64,000 nucleotides of DNA. Origin: an uncultured Alphaproteobacteria bacterium. Lineage in GTDB: Bacteria; Pseudomonadota; Alphaproteobacteria; Methylaequorales; Methylaequoraceae. The stretch's first letter is position 1. Each line of letters starts with the position of its first letter. The notes under the pieces are model-generated. The model saw nothing but the letters and a program-made list of their open reading frames with translations, was not told where the DNA came from and did no database searches. Below, one piece after another: positions 25,197 through 38,296 of the stretch. The stretch lies in assembly GCA_902595755.1 (NCBI GenBank), contig CACJRF010000008.1, forward strand, positions 1 through 64,000, in the 5' to 3' direction. Both the position numbers and the translations under genes were made by a program.

Positions 25197-25654
25197 ATTT
25201 TTAAGTTCTTATATTCTTTTAATACTTCTTCGTATAGTGCCCTTTTAAAAGGTACCACCTCATTTATACATTGGGTTGGTTCAATCCATTTCCACTTACA
25301 GAATTCAGGGTTATCATCTTTTTCTAGATCAAACATAGAATCCTTACCAATAAATTTGCAGAAAAACCACCTTTGTGACTGACCAATATATTTTCCATTC
25401 CAAACATATTTAATAATCTCCTTTGGAAGGTCATAAGATAGTAACTTTTTTGAAATACCTAATATCTCATAGTTATTATTAATACCAACCTCTTCAAACA
25501 TTTCTCTTTTCATTGCTTGTTCTTCTGTTTCATATTTATCTATACCACCTTGTGGCATCTGCCAATAATTATTTTGATTATCTATTCTTTTTCCTACCCA
25601 AAGTTTTTTTTCAGAATTAACAAGAAAAATTCCAATGCCTTTTCGGTATTTCAT
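25193..25654 (-). CDS. rppH: RNA pyrophosphohydrolase
   Basis: NUDIX box GGIDKYETEEQAMKREMFEEVGI; YRKGIGIFLVN start; WQMPQGG. Confidence 0.92.
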   Translation of the reverse strand: MKYRKGIGIFLVNSEKKLWVGKRIDNQNNYWQMPQGGIDKYETEEQAMKREMFEEVGINNNYEILGISKKLLSYDLPKEIIKYVWNGKYIGQSQRWFFCKFIGKDSMFDLEKDDNPEFCKWKWIEPTQCINEVVPFKRALYEEVLKEYKNLKI

Positions 25655-25669
25655 TTTTCAAATAACTTA

Positions 25670-26923
25670 TTAATCTGTTCTTGTATTTATTAGGTTTATT
25701 GCAAGTATAAGGTCAAAAGCTCTTGTAAGTTGATAGTCGTCTACTTCTTCATCGACATTTTTTTCAGCATTTTCATTATTAGATTCATTTTTTTCGATTT
25801 GTTCATTATCTATTGCCCCTCTTAAATCTGATTCTTTTCTTCTTTGACTGTCTAATTTTTTTAGTTCCGCCTGTTCTACTAAGATATCTGGATCAATACC
25901 AGTTTGCTGGATAGATCTTCCTGAAGGCGTATAATATTTTGCAGTTGTTAGCTTAATTGCAACATCCTCACCTGATGGAATTATTGTTTGGACCGAACCT
26001 TTTCCAAATGATTTTGTACCCATAATAATGGCTCTTTTATGGTCTTGAAGAGCTCCGGCTACAATCTCAGAAGCTGATGCACTTCCTTGATTTATTAAAA
26101 CGACAAGAGGTAATCCATTTATTAAATCTTTTTTAACAGCATTATATCTACTTCCACGCTTTCCATTTCTGCCTTTTGTTGAAACAATCTCTCCTCTTTC
26201 TAAAAAAATGTCAGTGACGTTTACTGCTTGGTCTAGTAATCCTCCCGGATTATTTCTTAAATCAAGTACATAACCAATCAATGTATTTTTTTTTTTAAAT
26301 GAACTTATTGAATCTATAATTTGTTTGTCAACTTTTTGATTAAAAGAGGATACTCTAATATAACCAATATTATTTTCAACACGTGACTTTACTGATTTAA
26401 GTTGAATTATTGCTCTTACAATACTGATATCCACTCTTTCGTTTTCATTTCTTCTGACAGTTAATTTGATTTTTGAACCAACCTTACCTCTCATTATTGC
26501 CACAGCTTCTGACAAAGTCATTCCCAATACTGGCTCATCATCCAGATGTGTGATTAAGTCACCAGATTTTATCCCGGCTTTGAAGGCTGGTGTATCATCA
26601 ATCGGAGCAATTACCTTTACAAAGCCATTTTCTAATGTAACTTCAATACCAAGACCTCCAAACTCTCCTTTAGTTTGAACTCTTAATTCTTTGAGTTCCT
26701 TATCATTTAGATAGGATGAATGAGGATCTAAAGAAGATAACATTCCTTCAATTGCAGACTCAATCAAATCTTTAGAGTTTACTGGTTCTACATAATTATT
26801 TTTTATTTTCTCAAAAGCTTCTCCAAATAAATTCAGATATTTATAGACATCTTTATCTTCCTCTGCAGAGATGAAAATTGGTACTAAGAACAAAAATAAG
26901 TATGTCGTAAAAAATTTTTTCAT
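25670..26923 (-). CDS. ctpA: C-terminal processing peptidase (S41)
   Basis: PDZ domain; YVLDLRNNPGGLLDQAV, NQGSASASEIVAGALQDHKRAIIMGTKSFGKGSVQ. Confidence 0.95.
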   Translation of the reverse strand: MKKFFTTYLFLFLVPIFISAEEDKDVYKYLNLFGEAFEKIKNNYVEPVNSKDLIESAIEGMLSSLDPHSSYLNDKELKELRVQTKGEFGGLGIEVTLENGFVKVIAPIDDTPAFKAGIKSGDLITHLDDEPVLGMTLSEAVAIMRGKVGSKIKLTVRRNENERVDISIVRAIIQLKSVKSRVENNIGYIRVSSFNQKVDKQIIDSISSFKKKNTLIGYVLDLRNNPGGLLDQAVNVTDIFLERGEIVSTKGRNGKRGSRYNAVKKDLINGLPLVVLINQGSASASEIVAGALQDHKRAIIMGTKSFGKGSVQTIIPSGEDVAIKLTTAKYYTPSGRSIQQTGIDPDILVEQAELKKLDSQRRKESDLRGAIDNEQIEKNESNNENAEKNVDEEVDDYQLTRAFDLILAINLINTRTD

Positions 26924-26958
26924 ATTTAATTAAACCTTTTTTTGATTATGCAGTTTTT

Positions 26959-27975
26959 TTATAAAATCTCAACTTTTGATTTTGGGTTAATAATTTTTCC
27001 ATTTTTTCTTAATTCAAAATAAAGTTTATTCTTAAGCTTTTTTGAGATTCTTGCAATCGGCTCACCCTTAAACACCTTATTACCAGATGAAATAATTATA
27101 TTATCCATACCTGCAAGAATACAAAAATAACCATTATCATTTTCTATAATCACCAGATTTCCATAACTTTTAAACTTATTTGCAAAAACAATTATTCCAT
27201 CAAAAGGTGATGCTACAAATGAATCCTCAGAAACTTCAAAAATCACACCATTTTTAAATATTTTATCGGCTTTATTTTGCCCGAATTCAGAAACTATACT
27301 TGCCTGTAACGGCATTTGGAATCTTGTTGTGATACTTTTTTTTTTCTTAAGCTTTGGCACCTTAACCCCTTTGACTAATTCATTTATATTCTTTGCACTT
27401 TTCTTAACCTTTTTTTCTCTTTTTTTAGCCTCTGGGTTAGCTATGAATTTTTTTTGCAGTAGTGATACTTGAAGAATTTTTTTTTCTAAATTTTGAAGCT
27501 CTGTATTTAACTTTTTTTTCTTCTCTTTATATGAATAAAGTTTATTTTCAAGGTCTTGATTCACAACTTTAAGATTCTCAAAGCTTTGAAAGTAATTATC
27601 AATCCCCACTTTTACTTGGTTAAAAAAGAAACCTCTAATAATTTGTTTACTTACAAAGTAATTAGATGAGTTTTGCATTCCTTTTAAAAGACGTGAAATT
27701 TCTGAGACATATAATCTTTCTTGCAGTAAAAAAAATAAACGTTTTCCTAGTACTTCTTTATCTTTTATATATCTTAAATAGATGATTTGCTTTTGCCTAT
27801 TTCGATCAATATCTAGCTTTATAATTTTTAATTCCTTATTGTTACTTATTATATTATTATGTAATTCGACCGTTTGTTTTTTTAAATCATTTAATTTTTT
27901 TTCTAATTTACTTTTTGAATGTGTCTCGGAGAATTGAGAAAGCATAACTAAAAATGAAATAATTAAAAATTTCAT
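26959..27975 (-). CDS. EnvC-like coiled-coil protein with M23/LytM-type C-terminal domain
   Basis: Coiled-coil N-terminus, C-terminal SPFDGIIVFANKFKSYGNLVIIENDNGYFCILAGMDNI; between gpmI and ctpA. Confidence 0.85.
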   Translation of the reverse strand: MKFLIISFLVMLSQFSETHSKSKLEKKLNDLKKQTVELHNNIISNNKELKIIKLDIDRNRQKQIIYLRYIKDKEVLGKRLFFLLQERLYVSEISRLLKGMQNSSNYFVSKQIIRGFFFNQVKVGIDNYFQSFENLKVVNQDLENKLYSYKEKKKKLNTELQNLEKKILQVSLLQKKFIANPEAKKREKKVKKSAKNINELVKGVKVPKLKKKKSITTRFQMPLQASIVSEFGQNKADKIFKNGVIFEVSEDSFVASPFDGIIVFANKFKSYGNLVIIENDNGYFCILAGMDNIIISSGNKVFKGEPIARISKKLKNKLYFELRKNGKIINPKSKVEIL

Positions 27976-29471
27976 TTAATTAAAGGTCTTCCATTCATAT
28001 CATCAGGTCTTGGTATTCCTAGAAGTTTTAAAATAGTGGGAGCGATGTCACTCAGTTTTCCTTTTTTAGAGCTATAATTATATGACTCACAAATAATAAA
28101 GGGCACAGGATTTAAGGAGTGAGTTGTGCATGGTGTATCTTTGTTGTAATCAAACATCATATCAGCATTACCATGATCAGAGGTAACTATTAAAGTAAAT
28201 CCACTTTTTTTGCATTGGTTATATAAATTACCTAAACAATTATCTAAAGTTTCTACTGCTTTTATTGTAGCTGAAAGGTTGCCAGTATGTCCAACCATAT
28301 CTGTATTCGCAAAATTTGTAACTATAAAGTCATAATTCTTCTTACTTATTCTATTCACTAATTCAGAAGTAAGCTCATAGGCAGCCATTTCAGGCTTAGT
28401 ATCATATGTTTCCACTCTAGGTGAGGGAATTAAAACTCTATCTTCCCCATCAAATGAATCCTCTATTCCACCATTAAAAAAATAAGTCACATGTGCATAT
28501 TTTTCAGTTTCTGCAATCCTAAGTTGTTTTAATTTATTTTCTGAAATTATTTCCCCTAAAGAATTTTTCACATGATGACTTTCTAATAACGGAGTTACTA
28601 TTTTTTTTATTCTTTTAGAATATTCAACCATGCTAGTTGGAGAAAAGAATTTGATATAACTTTTTCTTTTAAACTCATCAAAATTTTTGTCAAAAATTGA
28701 AGTAATTAATTCTCTAACTCTGTCAGCTCTATAGTTTGTAATTATAAAACCATCTCCGTCTTGAGCACCTTTATAAGAAATATGATTTAATGGTGGGAAA
28801 AATTCATCTGTGATGTGTTCAGTATAACTATTTTTTATTGATTGAATAAAACAGTTTGTTTTTTTTAAATCACCATTAATTATTGCTCTATATGCCTTTT
28901 CAACTCTCTCCCACCTATTGTCTCTATCCATTGCATAAAATCTTCCTGACAAACTAGCAATTTTTACATTGTCATAATCTTTTATTTTTTTTTGTAAAAA
29001 CTTTACATTTTCAACTCCAGAGATAGGAGAAGTGTCTCTTCCATCTAAAATTCCGTGGACTAGAACTTTACAGTCTTTAAATATATCAATTAATTTTAAC
29101 AGATGATCCTGGTGTCCATGAACTCCACCATCAGATAAAAGACCAACTAAATGAATTCTTTTAGATTTTTCTTTGATTTTTTTTATTAGTTTATTTTCTT
29201 TAAAAACTCCATTATCAAAGGCTTTATTTATTCTAAGAATATCTTGTAGTATTACTCTTCCTGCACCAATACTCATATGACCAACTTCAGAATTTCCAAA
29301 TTGTCCCTTAGGTAATCCTACCTCCGTCTCTGAGGCATCAAGTTTTATAAAACCATATTTCTTTGCTAGATAATCAAAATTCTTAGTCTTTGCTATATGT
29401 ATGGCATTATTTTTATTTTTTTCCCCGATTCCCCAACCGTCTAAAATACATAATAAAACTTTTTTTGTCAT
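27972..29471 (-). CDS. gpmI: 2,3-bisphosphoglycerate-independent phosphoglycerate mutase
   Basis: LCILDGWGIGEK, GQFGNSEVGHMSIGAGR, TSDHGNADMM. Confidence 0.97.
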   Translation of the reverse strand: MTKKVLLCILDGWGIGEKNKNNAIHIAKTKNFDYLAKKYGFIKLDASETEVGLPKGQFGNSEVGHMSIGAGRVILQDILRINKAFDNGVFKENKLIKKIKEKSKRIHLVGLLSDGGVHGHQDHLLKLIDIFKDCKVLVHGILDGRDTSPISGVENVKFLQKKIKDYDNVKIASLSGRFYAMDRDNRWERVEKAYRAIINGDLKKTNCFIQSIKNSYTEHITDEFFPPLNHISYKGAQDGDGFIITNYRADRVRELITSIFDKNFDEFKRKSYIKFFSPTSMVEYSKRIKKIVTPLLESHHVKNSLGEIISENKLKQLRIAETEKYAHVTYFFNGGIEDSFDGEDRVLIPSPRVETYDTKPEMAAYELTSELVNRISKKNYDFIVTNFANTDMVGHTGNLSATIKAVETLDNCLGNLYNQCKKSGFTLIVTSDHGNADMMFDYNKDTPCTTHSLNPVPFIICESYNYSSKKGKLSDIAPTILKLLGIPRPDDMNGRPLIK

Positions 29472-29481
29472 TTGATTAAAC

Positions 29482-29928
29482 TTACTTATGATAATTAGAA
29501 TTTTTCTTTATTTCTAGGGCTCTGTATATTTGTTCTATTAACATTACTCTTACAAGCAAATGAGGCCAAGTAAAATTACCAAACGATATAGATTTGAATG
29601 ATTTTTTTATTTCTTTGTCTAAACCTTCTTCGCTTCCTATTATAAAATTAACTACTTTAAATCCATCAGAAAAATTTTGAAATAACAATTTTGAGAAACT
29701 TTTGCTATCTAATTTTTCGCCTTGCGAATCCATTGCAAGAGTATATTCATTGTTATAGATATACTTTTGAATTTCATGTTTTTCTTTCTCTAACTTTTTT
29801 GGCCCAAAAAAACTCTTTAATTCAATCAACTTAAGATCAAAATTAATCCTTTTTTTGTAGTAATCAAAGATTTGTCTATATTCTTGAGAGCTTTTAAATT
29901 TACCGAATGCTATAATTTTGATTTTCAT
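29482..29928 (-). CDS. rlmH: 23S rRNA pseudouridine1915 N3-methyltransferase
   Basis: LAMDSQGEKLDSKSF, FIIGSEEGLDKEI; next to rsfS. Confidence 0.93.
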   Translation of the reverse strand: MKIKIIAFGKFKSSQEYRQIFDYYKKRINFDLKLIELKSFFGPKKLEKEKHEIQKYIYNNEYTLAMDSQGEKLDSKSFSKLLFQNFSDGFKVVNFIIGSEEGLDKEIKKSFKSISFGNFTWPHLLVRVMLIEQIYRALEIKKNSNYHK

Positions 29929-29930
29929 AT

Positions 29931-30287
29931 TTAACCAAAGCTAATCTTTTCATCCTTCAATTCATTATCACTCCAAATTTTTTCTATAGAATAGTATTTC
30001 CTTGTTTCTGGTTTAAAAACATTTACTATAATATCTCCAAAGTCAACAATAACCCAATCTGTATCTCCTAGACCCTCAGATGATAAAACTCTCTTCTTAT
30101 TATTTTTTATTAAATTTGTGACTATTGAATTAACATGGCGAGAAGAACTTCCACTTGCTATAATAATAAAATCTGCAAGTGCACTTCTATTTTTTATATT
30201 TAAAGATTGAATATCGAATGCTTTAAGGTTTTCCAACTCCCTTAATATTTTATCCAACAATAGTTTTACTTTTCTATTATTCACCAT
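29931..30287 (-). CDS. rsfS: Ribosome silencing factor RsfS
   Basis: ADFIIIASGSSSRHVNSI, DTDWVIVDFGDIIVNVF. Confidence 0.94.
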   Translation of the reverse strand: MVNNRKVKLLLDKILRELENLKAFDIQSLNIKNRSALADFIIIASGSSSRHVNSIVTNLIKNNKKRVLSSEGLGDTDWVIVDFGDIIVNVFKPETRKYYSIEKIWSDNELKDEKISFG

Positions 30288-30853
30288 TAACTATTTTTAT
30301 TCCTAATTCTTGTGGAAGATTGAAAATTTGTTGTACCACTAATAAAGGTCCACGCGGGTGGCTGAAAATATTTAAAATTTTTTATCAAACTTTTATTTAC
30401 TTTTGCCTTTCTAAAATAAACTAAAGACTTAAATTTAGTTAAAGTAAAAGAGTAGAATGGACGGTCTAAAATTGCAATTGGAATATTATAAAAAATTTCT
30501 TTCCAACTTTTCCACTTATGAAAATCTATTAAATTATCAGATCCCATCAACCAAATAAAATTATATTTCGGATATTTTTTTTTCAAATATAAAACCGTGT
30601 CTATTGTAAAAGCACTTTTTTTTTCATCTAATTTAATAATTCTAATATTCTTATTAGAAACATAGTCTTTTGTTTGTTTATATCTTTTTGAAAATAAACT
30701 ACTTTTTATTTTAAATGGATTACTTGAGGTCACTATCCACCAAATTTCATTAAGCTTCATTTTTGTCAATGCAGCCTTACTTATGTTTACATGACCTTCA
30801 TGTGGTGGATCAAATGAACCACCTAGAATCCCTATATATAAATTTTTATTCAA
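30287..30853 (-). CDS. nadD: Nicotinate-nucleotide adenylyltransferase
   Basis: GILGGSFDPPHEGHVNIS, WLMGSDNLIDFHKWKSW, SSTRIR. Confidence 0.95.
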   Translation of the reverse strand: MNKNLYIGILGGSFDPPHEGHVNISKAALTKMKLNEIWWIVTSSNPFKIKSSLFSKRYKQTKDYVSNKNIRIIKLDEKKSAFTIDTVLYLKKKYPKYNFIWLMGSDNLIDFHKWKSWKEIFYNIPIAILDRPFYSFTLTKFKSLVYFRKAKVNKSLIKNFKYFQPPAWTFISGTTNFQSSTRIRNKNS

Positions 30854-30854
30854 C

Positions 30855-32112
30855 CTATTTTCTAATTTGTCCGTTGCCTCTAACCTTATACTTATAGCTA
30901 GTGAGTTGACCTACGCCAACTGGACCTCGAGCATGAACTTTTGAGGTTGAAATACCTATTTCAGCACCCATACCAAATTCACCTCCATCAGCAAATTGTG
31001 TGGAGGTATTATGCATCACTATACCACTATCAATATTTTTCATAAAATAATCTACACTATCTTTATTTTCAGATATTATTGCATCTGTGTGACCCGAACC
31101 AAATTTATTAATATGCTCTACAGCTTCTTTAACTCCATTATATATTGTTTTCACTGATACTATCTTATCAAGATATTCTGTTTCCCAATCTTCTTCTGTT
31201 GCTTTAATTATTGAATTATCTAGTTCACAAACTAAGTTATCACCTCTGATCTCGCAATTCACTTTTTTTAATTGCTCAATTATTTTAGGTAAATGAGATT
31301 TAATGATGTGTTCATCACAAAGAATTGTTTCTGTTGCGCCACAAATTCCAGGTCTTCTCATTTTTGCATTCACAGTAACATCACAACTAATTTTTTTATC
31401 AGCTGATTTCTCAATATAAGTATGACAAATACCATCTAAATGCTTTATCACATGAACTCTACTTTCTTTACTTACACGCTCAATCAATGACTTTCCTCCT
31501 CTAGGAATTATAACGTCTAAATATTGATCCATTTTTAGTAAATACCCAACTGCTTCTCTATCGATTGTTGGAATATTTTGAAGAGCTCCAATTGGCAGAC
31601 CAAATTTTTTGTATGACTCTTTTATTATTTTAACTATCGTTGAAGATGAATTAAAGCTCTCAGACCCTCCTCTTAAAATTAAAGTATTTCCAGACTTTAA
31701 ACAAAGTGCTGCTGCGTCTGCCGCTACATTGGGTCTAGATTCGTATATAACACCAATTACACCAAGTGGAACAGAAACCTTTTCTATTTTCAATCCATTG
31801 GGTCGACTCCACTCACTAATGATGTTACCTACTGGATCCTCAAGTTCTGATATATCAATTAATCCTTTACATATTGATTCAATTCTATTTTCGTCTAAAA
31901 GTAGTCTGTCAAGAAGAGCTGTGTTTAGCTTTGATTTATTTTTTTCTATATCAATACTATTTGCATCCAAAATTTTTTTTTTATTTTTCATTAAATTTTC
32001 TGATGCATCAAAAAGAATATCGTTTTTTGTTTTTTCATCTAATGTACTGACACTATGTGATGCCATTCTTGCATTTTTTCCAATATCTAACATTATTTCT
32101 TTAATTTTATTT

Positions 32113-32120
<8 letters not shown>
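30855..32120 (-). CDS. proA: Gamma-glutamyl phosphate reductase
   Basis: VPLGVIGVIYESRPNVAADAAALCLKSGN, FGMGAEIGISTSKVHARGPVG. Confidence 0.97.
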
Positions 32121-34466
<2,346 letters not shown>

Positions 34467-34477
<11 letters not shown>

Positions 34478-34883
34478 TTTTTTCTCCTTTAGTTTCTAAA
34501 GTTTTTTTTGAAATCTCCTCAGTATTTTTTGAAACTTTTGGTTTTTTTTTTTCAGTAGAGCTAAAAATATTTTCTATCTTAACTAGCGTTAGTTCTTGTC
34601 TATGGCCAATTTTCCTTCTATAATTATGTCTCCTTTTTTTTTTGAAAACTATAATTTTTTTATCCTTAATTTGAGACAGAACAGTAGCCTCTACAACAAT
34701 ATCTTTAACATACGGGTTACCTATAAGTGTCTCACCTTTTTCATTCTTGTAATATACGATTTCAGCAAACTGTAATTTGTCTTTTGGTTTTTTATCTGAA
34801 ATTTTGGGAAGCTTCAGAACGTCTCCAACCTTTAACTTATACTGCTTTCCTCTATCCTCAATGATAACCATATTTATCTCCAA
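34467..34883 (-). CDS. rplU: 50S ribosomal protein L21 with C-terminal extension
   Basis: [38 protein letters not shown]. Confidence 0.96.
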
Positions 34884-34935
34884 TAAAAATAGTAATTTGG
34901 TTATACATTGTAGTAAATAATAATCAAGCCCTTTT

Positions 34936-34949
34936 ACATTAATTAATGT
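34936..34949. promoter_or_regulatory. 14-bp perfect palindrome ACATTAATTAATGT between rplU and phaA
   Basis: Self-reverse-complementary; in the divergent rplU/phaA intergenic region. Confidence 0.45.
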
Positions 34950-35010
34950 TAATAATTTTTATTATTTTATCCTTTTTTTTTGGGGAAATTATTTATATAA
35001 ATATGGTACT

Positions 35011-36189
35011 ATGTCCAACGTTGTAATTGTAAATGCAAAGAGATCCGCGATAGGTAAGTTTCTGGGTAGCCTATCAGGGTTATCCTCAGTAGATATTGGA
35101 TCGAGTGTAATAAATTCCTTAATCGATTCTTCAAAAATTAGTAAATCAGACATTGACGAATTAATAATGGGTCAAGTTTTAACTGGAGGGCATGGACAAA
35201 ACCCTGCAAGACAAACAATGATGCTTTCCGAAATTCCATATGAAAAAAGTGCTATGACTATTAATCAAGTTTGTGGTTCTGGTTTAAGAGCAGTTTCAAT
35301 AGGTGCACAGTCAATTCTTTCAGGACAATCAGAAATAGTTGTTGCTGGCGGTCAGGAAAGTATGAGTAATTCTCATCACACAGCGAACATTAGAAATGGA
35401 ATAAAAATGGGTGATGGAAGTTTGAAAGATAGTATGATTGTAGATGGTCTATGGTGCGCTATGAATAATTACCATATGGGAACAACAGCTGAGAATATTG
35501 CCGAAAAATACAAAATAAGTAAGGAAGAACAAGATTCCTTTGCGGTTGAATCTCAGAATAAAGCTGAGAAGGCACAAAAAGAGGGTCATTTCAAAAATGA
35601 AATTTGTCCCATAAAAATTAAGGTAAAGAAAGATGAAATATCTTTTGAGGAAGATGAATTTCCAAGACATGGATCAACTTTAGATAAAATCTCTTCTTTA
35701 AAACCAGTTTTTAAAAAAGATGGTACAGTAACGGCTGGAAATGCATCAGGTCTTAACGATGGAGCCGCAGCCGTTTTAATAATGAAGGAGTCTAAAGCTA
35801 AAGATTTAGGTTTAGAGATAATGGCAAATATTGTTTCGTGGTCATCAGCAGGCGTCGACCCTTCAATAATGGGAATAGGTCCAGTTCCAGCTGTTCAAAT
35901 GGCTCTAAAAAATGCTAATTGGAAAATTGATGATCTTGATCTTATTGAAGCAAACGAGGCCTTTGCAGCACAATCTATAGCAGTAGTTAGGGAACTCGGG
36001 TTGGACATGAGAAGGGTGAATGTAAATGGAGGTGCAATTGCACTTGGTCACCCTATAGGAGCATCAGGTGCAAGAGTTTTAGTTAGTTTAGTTCATGAAC
36101 TAATTAGACAAGATAAAAATAAAGGAATAGCAACCCTTTGTATAGGAGGTGGACAGGGTGTTGCAATGTGTATTGAAAGGGTAAAATAA
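35011..36189 (+). CDS. phaA: Acetyl-CoA C-acetyltransferase (beta-ketothiolase)
   Basis: NQVCGSGLRAVSIGAQSI, NVNGGAIALGHPIGASGARVL, TLCIGGGQGVAM. Confidence 0.95.
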   Translation: MSNVVIVNAKRSAIGKFLGSLSGLSSVDIGSSVINSLIDSSKISKSDIDELIMGQVLTGGHGQNPARQTMMLSEIPYEKSAMTINQVCGSGLRAVSIGAQSILSGQSEIVVAGGQESMSNSHHTANIRNGIKMGDGSLKDSMIVDGLWCAMNNYHMGTTAENIAEKYKISKEEQDSFAVESQNKAEKAQKEGHFKNEICPIKIKVKKDEISFEEDEFPRHGSTLDKISSLKPVFKKDGTVTAGNASGLNDGAAAVLIMKESKAKDLGLEIMANIVSWSSAGVDPSIMGIGPVPAVQMALKNANWKIDDLDLIEANEAFAAQSIAVVRELGLDMRRVNVNGGAIALGHPIGASGARVLVSLVHELIRQDKNKGIATLCIGGGQGVAMCIERVK

Positions 36190-36191
36190 AA

Positions 36192-36914
36192 ATGACAAAA
36201 ATAGCACTAGTTACAGGTGGGACTCGTGGGATAGGAGCATCTATTTCTTCCAACCTAAAAGACTCTGGATATACAGTTGTTTCAAATTATGCTAGTAATG
36301 ACGAGTCTGCAGAAAAATTTTCCAAAGAAAATAATATTGAGGTTATGAAGTGGGATGTCAGTAATTATGAGCAAACAAAAAGTTGTATTTCTGAAATTTA
36401 CAACAAATATTCATCAATAGATATTTTAATAAATAATGCAGGTATTACCCAAGATGCACCACTACATAAAATGACAGTTGAAAAATGGAATAAAGTTATT
36501 TCTGTTAATTTAAACTCGGTTTTTAATGTAACTTCCTCTGTAATTAATAAGATGAGAGAAAATGGTTTTGGAAGGATTATTAATATTTCCTCAGTTAACG
36601 GTCAAAAAGGTCAATTTGGCCAAACAAACTATGCAGCTACAAAATCTGCCCTTATTGGATTTACAAAATCCCTAGCTTTAGAAAGTGCATCAAAAGGTAT
36701 AACTTCCAATGTTATTTGCCCAGGTTATATAAATACTGAAATGGTAGCTGCTATAAGAGAAGATATTCTAAAAAGTATTATTGATACAATACCTTCTAAA
36801 AGACTTGGGGAGGCAAATGAAATAGCTGAAATGGTATCTTATCTTGTTTCAGAAAAGGCAAGCTATATCAATGGAGCCACATTCTCAGTCAACGGTGGCC
36901 TATGGATGGATTAG
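36192..36914 (+). CDS. phaB: Acetoacetyl-CoA reductase
   Basis: SDR motifs VTGGTRGIGA, NNAGITQDAPLHKMT, YAATKSALIGFTKSLALE; next to phaA. Confidence 0.93.
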   Translation: MTKIALVTGGTRGIGASISSNLKDSGYTVVSNYASNDESAEKFSKENNIEVMKWDVSNYEQTKSCISEIYNKYSSIDILINNAGITQDAPLHKMTVEKWNKVISVNLNSVFNVTSSVINKMRENGFGRIINISSVNGQKGQFGQTNYAATKSALIGFTKSLALESASKGITSNVICPGYINTEMVAAIREDILKSIIDTIPSKRLGEANEIAEMVSYLVSEKASYINGATFSVNGGLWMD

Positions 36915-37690
36915 AATTGATCCTTTAACTTTCTAATTCTTCCAAAATTAACTGAACTTGACATAAAGTCCATCCCTATTGAGTCTAAATAACTTTTATC
37001 ATCAAACCTAAGAAAAGGGTTAAGTTTTTTTTCCTCTGAGAGAATTGTAGGAATTGTTGGAATATTTCTTGATCTTTTTTCCTTTATTTCAATAATTTTT
37101 TTTTTTAACAAACTATCATCTGGTGTAAGATAATTTGCAAAGCGTGAATTAGCTTCCGTGTACTCATGTGCACAATAAATCTTTGTATCATCTGGAAGTG
37201 AGCGAATTTTTTTTAAAGATCTAACCATCTGTGATGGAGTTCCTTCAAAAAGTCTTCCACAACCTAAAGAAAATAATGTATCACCACAAAAAAGAGCAAA
37301 ATCCTTTTCAAAAAAATAGCTTATGTGACCATTTGTATGTCCAGAAACTTCTAGAATTGAACAAACGGAATTACCTATAGATAATTGATCACCTTCTTCC
37401 ATAAAAATATCAATTCCTGGAATTCTATCTGCATCATTTTTATTACCAACTACCTTACAACCATATCTTTTTTTAAGAGTAATATTTCCACCTATATGAT
37501 CTGCATGATGATGGGTATTTAAAATAAAATTTAACCCTAAGTTTTTATTATCAAGATAATTAATAACTTCAGAAGTAACTCCTGGATCAACACAGGCTGT
37601 TTGATTGGTACTTTTATCTACCAAAATATAAATATAATTATCATTCATTACAGGTATTTGTTCAATATAAATCATATTTAAAGCATACAT
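36911..37690 (-). CDS. gloB: Hydroxyacylglutathione hydrolase (glyoxalase II)
   Basis: NTHHHADHIGGN, FCGDTLFSLGCGRLFEGTP, CAHEYTEAN. Confidence 0.95.
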   Translation of the reverse strand: MYALNMIYIEQIPVMNDNYIYILVDKSTNQTACVDPGVTSEVINYLDNKNLGLNFILNTHHHADHIGGNITLKKRYGCKVVGNKNDADRIPGIDIFMEEGDQLSIGNSVCSILEVSGHTNGHISYFFEKDFALFCGDTLFSLGCGRLFEGTPSQMVRSLKKIRSLPDDTKIYCAHEYTEANSRFANYLTPDDSLLKKKIIEIKEKRSRNIPTIPTILSEEKKLNPFLRFDDKSYLDSIGMDFMSSSVNFGRIRKLKDQF

Positions 37691-37696
37691 TTAATT

Positions 37697-38296
37697 TTAT
37701 TTTTTAGAAACACAAAAGATTGCTTGGTAAGCTCTGATATTATTCATAAAGTCATTTAGCTTTTCTCCTTCTTCGTTTAAGTATAAAAATTCATTAATTT
37801 TTATTCCTTTTTTTTCACAAAAATTTGTAAAATCTTTTATAGAACATAAATGTATATTTGGAGTATCATACCATTCATAAGGAAGTGCAATATTTTTTGG
37901 CATTAAGCCAGAAAAAAAAAAGTCCCTTCTAATTTTCCAGTAAGCAAAGTTTGGAAATGAAATTATTGCCCTCTCCGCAATTCTTATAAGGTTTTCAATA
38001 ACATTATCTGGATATATCATAGCTTGGATAGTTTGGCTCAGAATAGCGGTTGTAAAAGAACGATCAGGATAGTCTTTTAAATCAAAATTTGCATCTCCTT
38101 GAATAACTGATAAGCCTTTTTTTACACATTCGTTTACACCTGTTTGACTAAGTTCTATACCTCTACATTCTACTTTTTTTATTTTCATTAGATGACTAAG
38201 AAGATTACCATTTCCACAACCAATATCTAAAACTTTTTCATTGGAATTTATCAGTTCAGAAATTAGTATTAAATCTTTTCTTAAATTCTTTTTCAT
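37697..38296 (-). CDS. metW: Methionine biosynthesis protein MetW
   Basis: VLDIGCGNGNLLSHL, next to metX. Confidence 0.94.
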   Translation of the reverse strand: MKKNLRKDLILISELINSNEKVLDIGCGNGNLLSHLMKIKKVECRGIELSQTGVNECVKKGLSVIQGDANFDLKDYPDRSFTTAILSQTIQAMIYPDNVIENLIRIAERAIISFPNFAYWKIRRDFFFSGLMPKNIALPYEWYDTPNIHLCSIKDFTNFCEKKGIKINEFLYLNEEGEKLNDFMNNIRAYQAIFCVSKK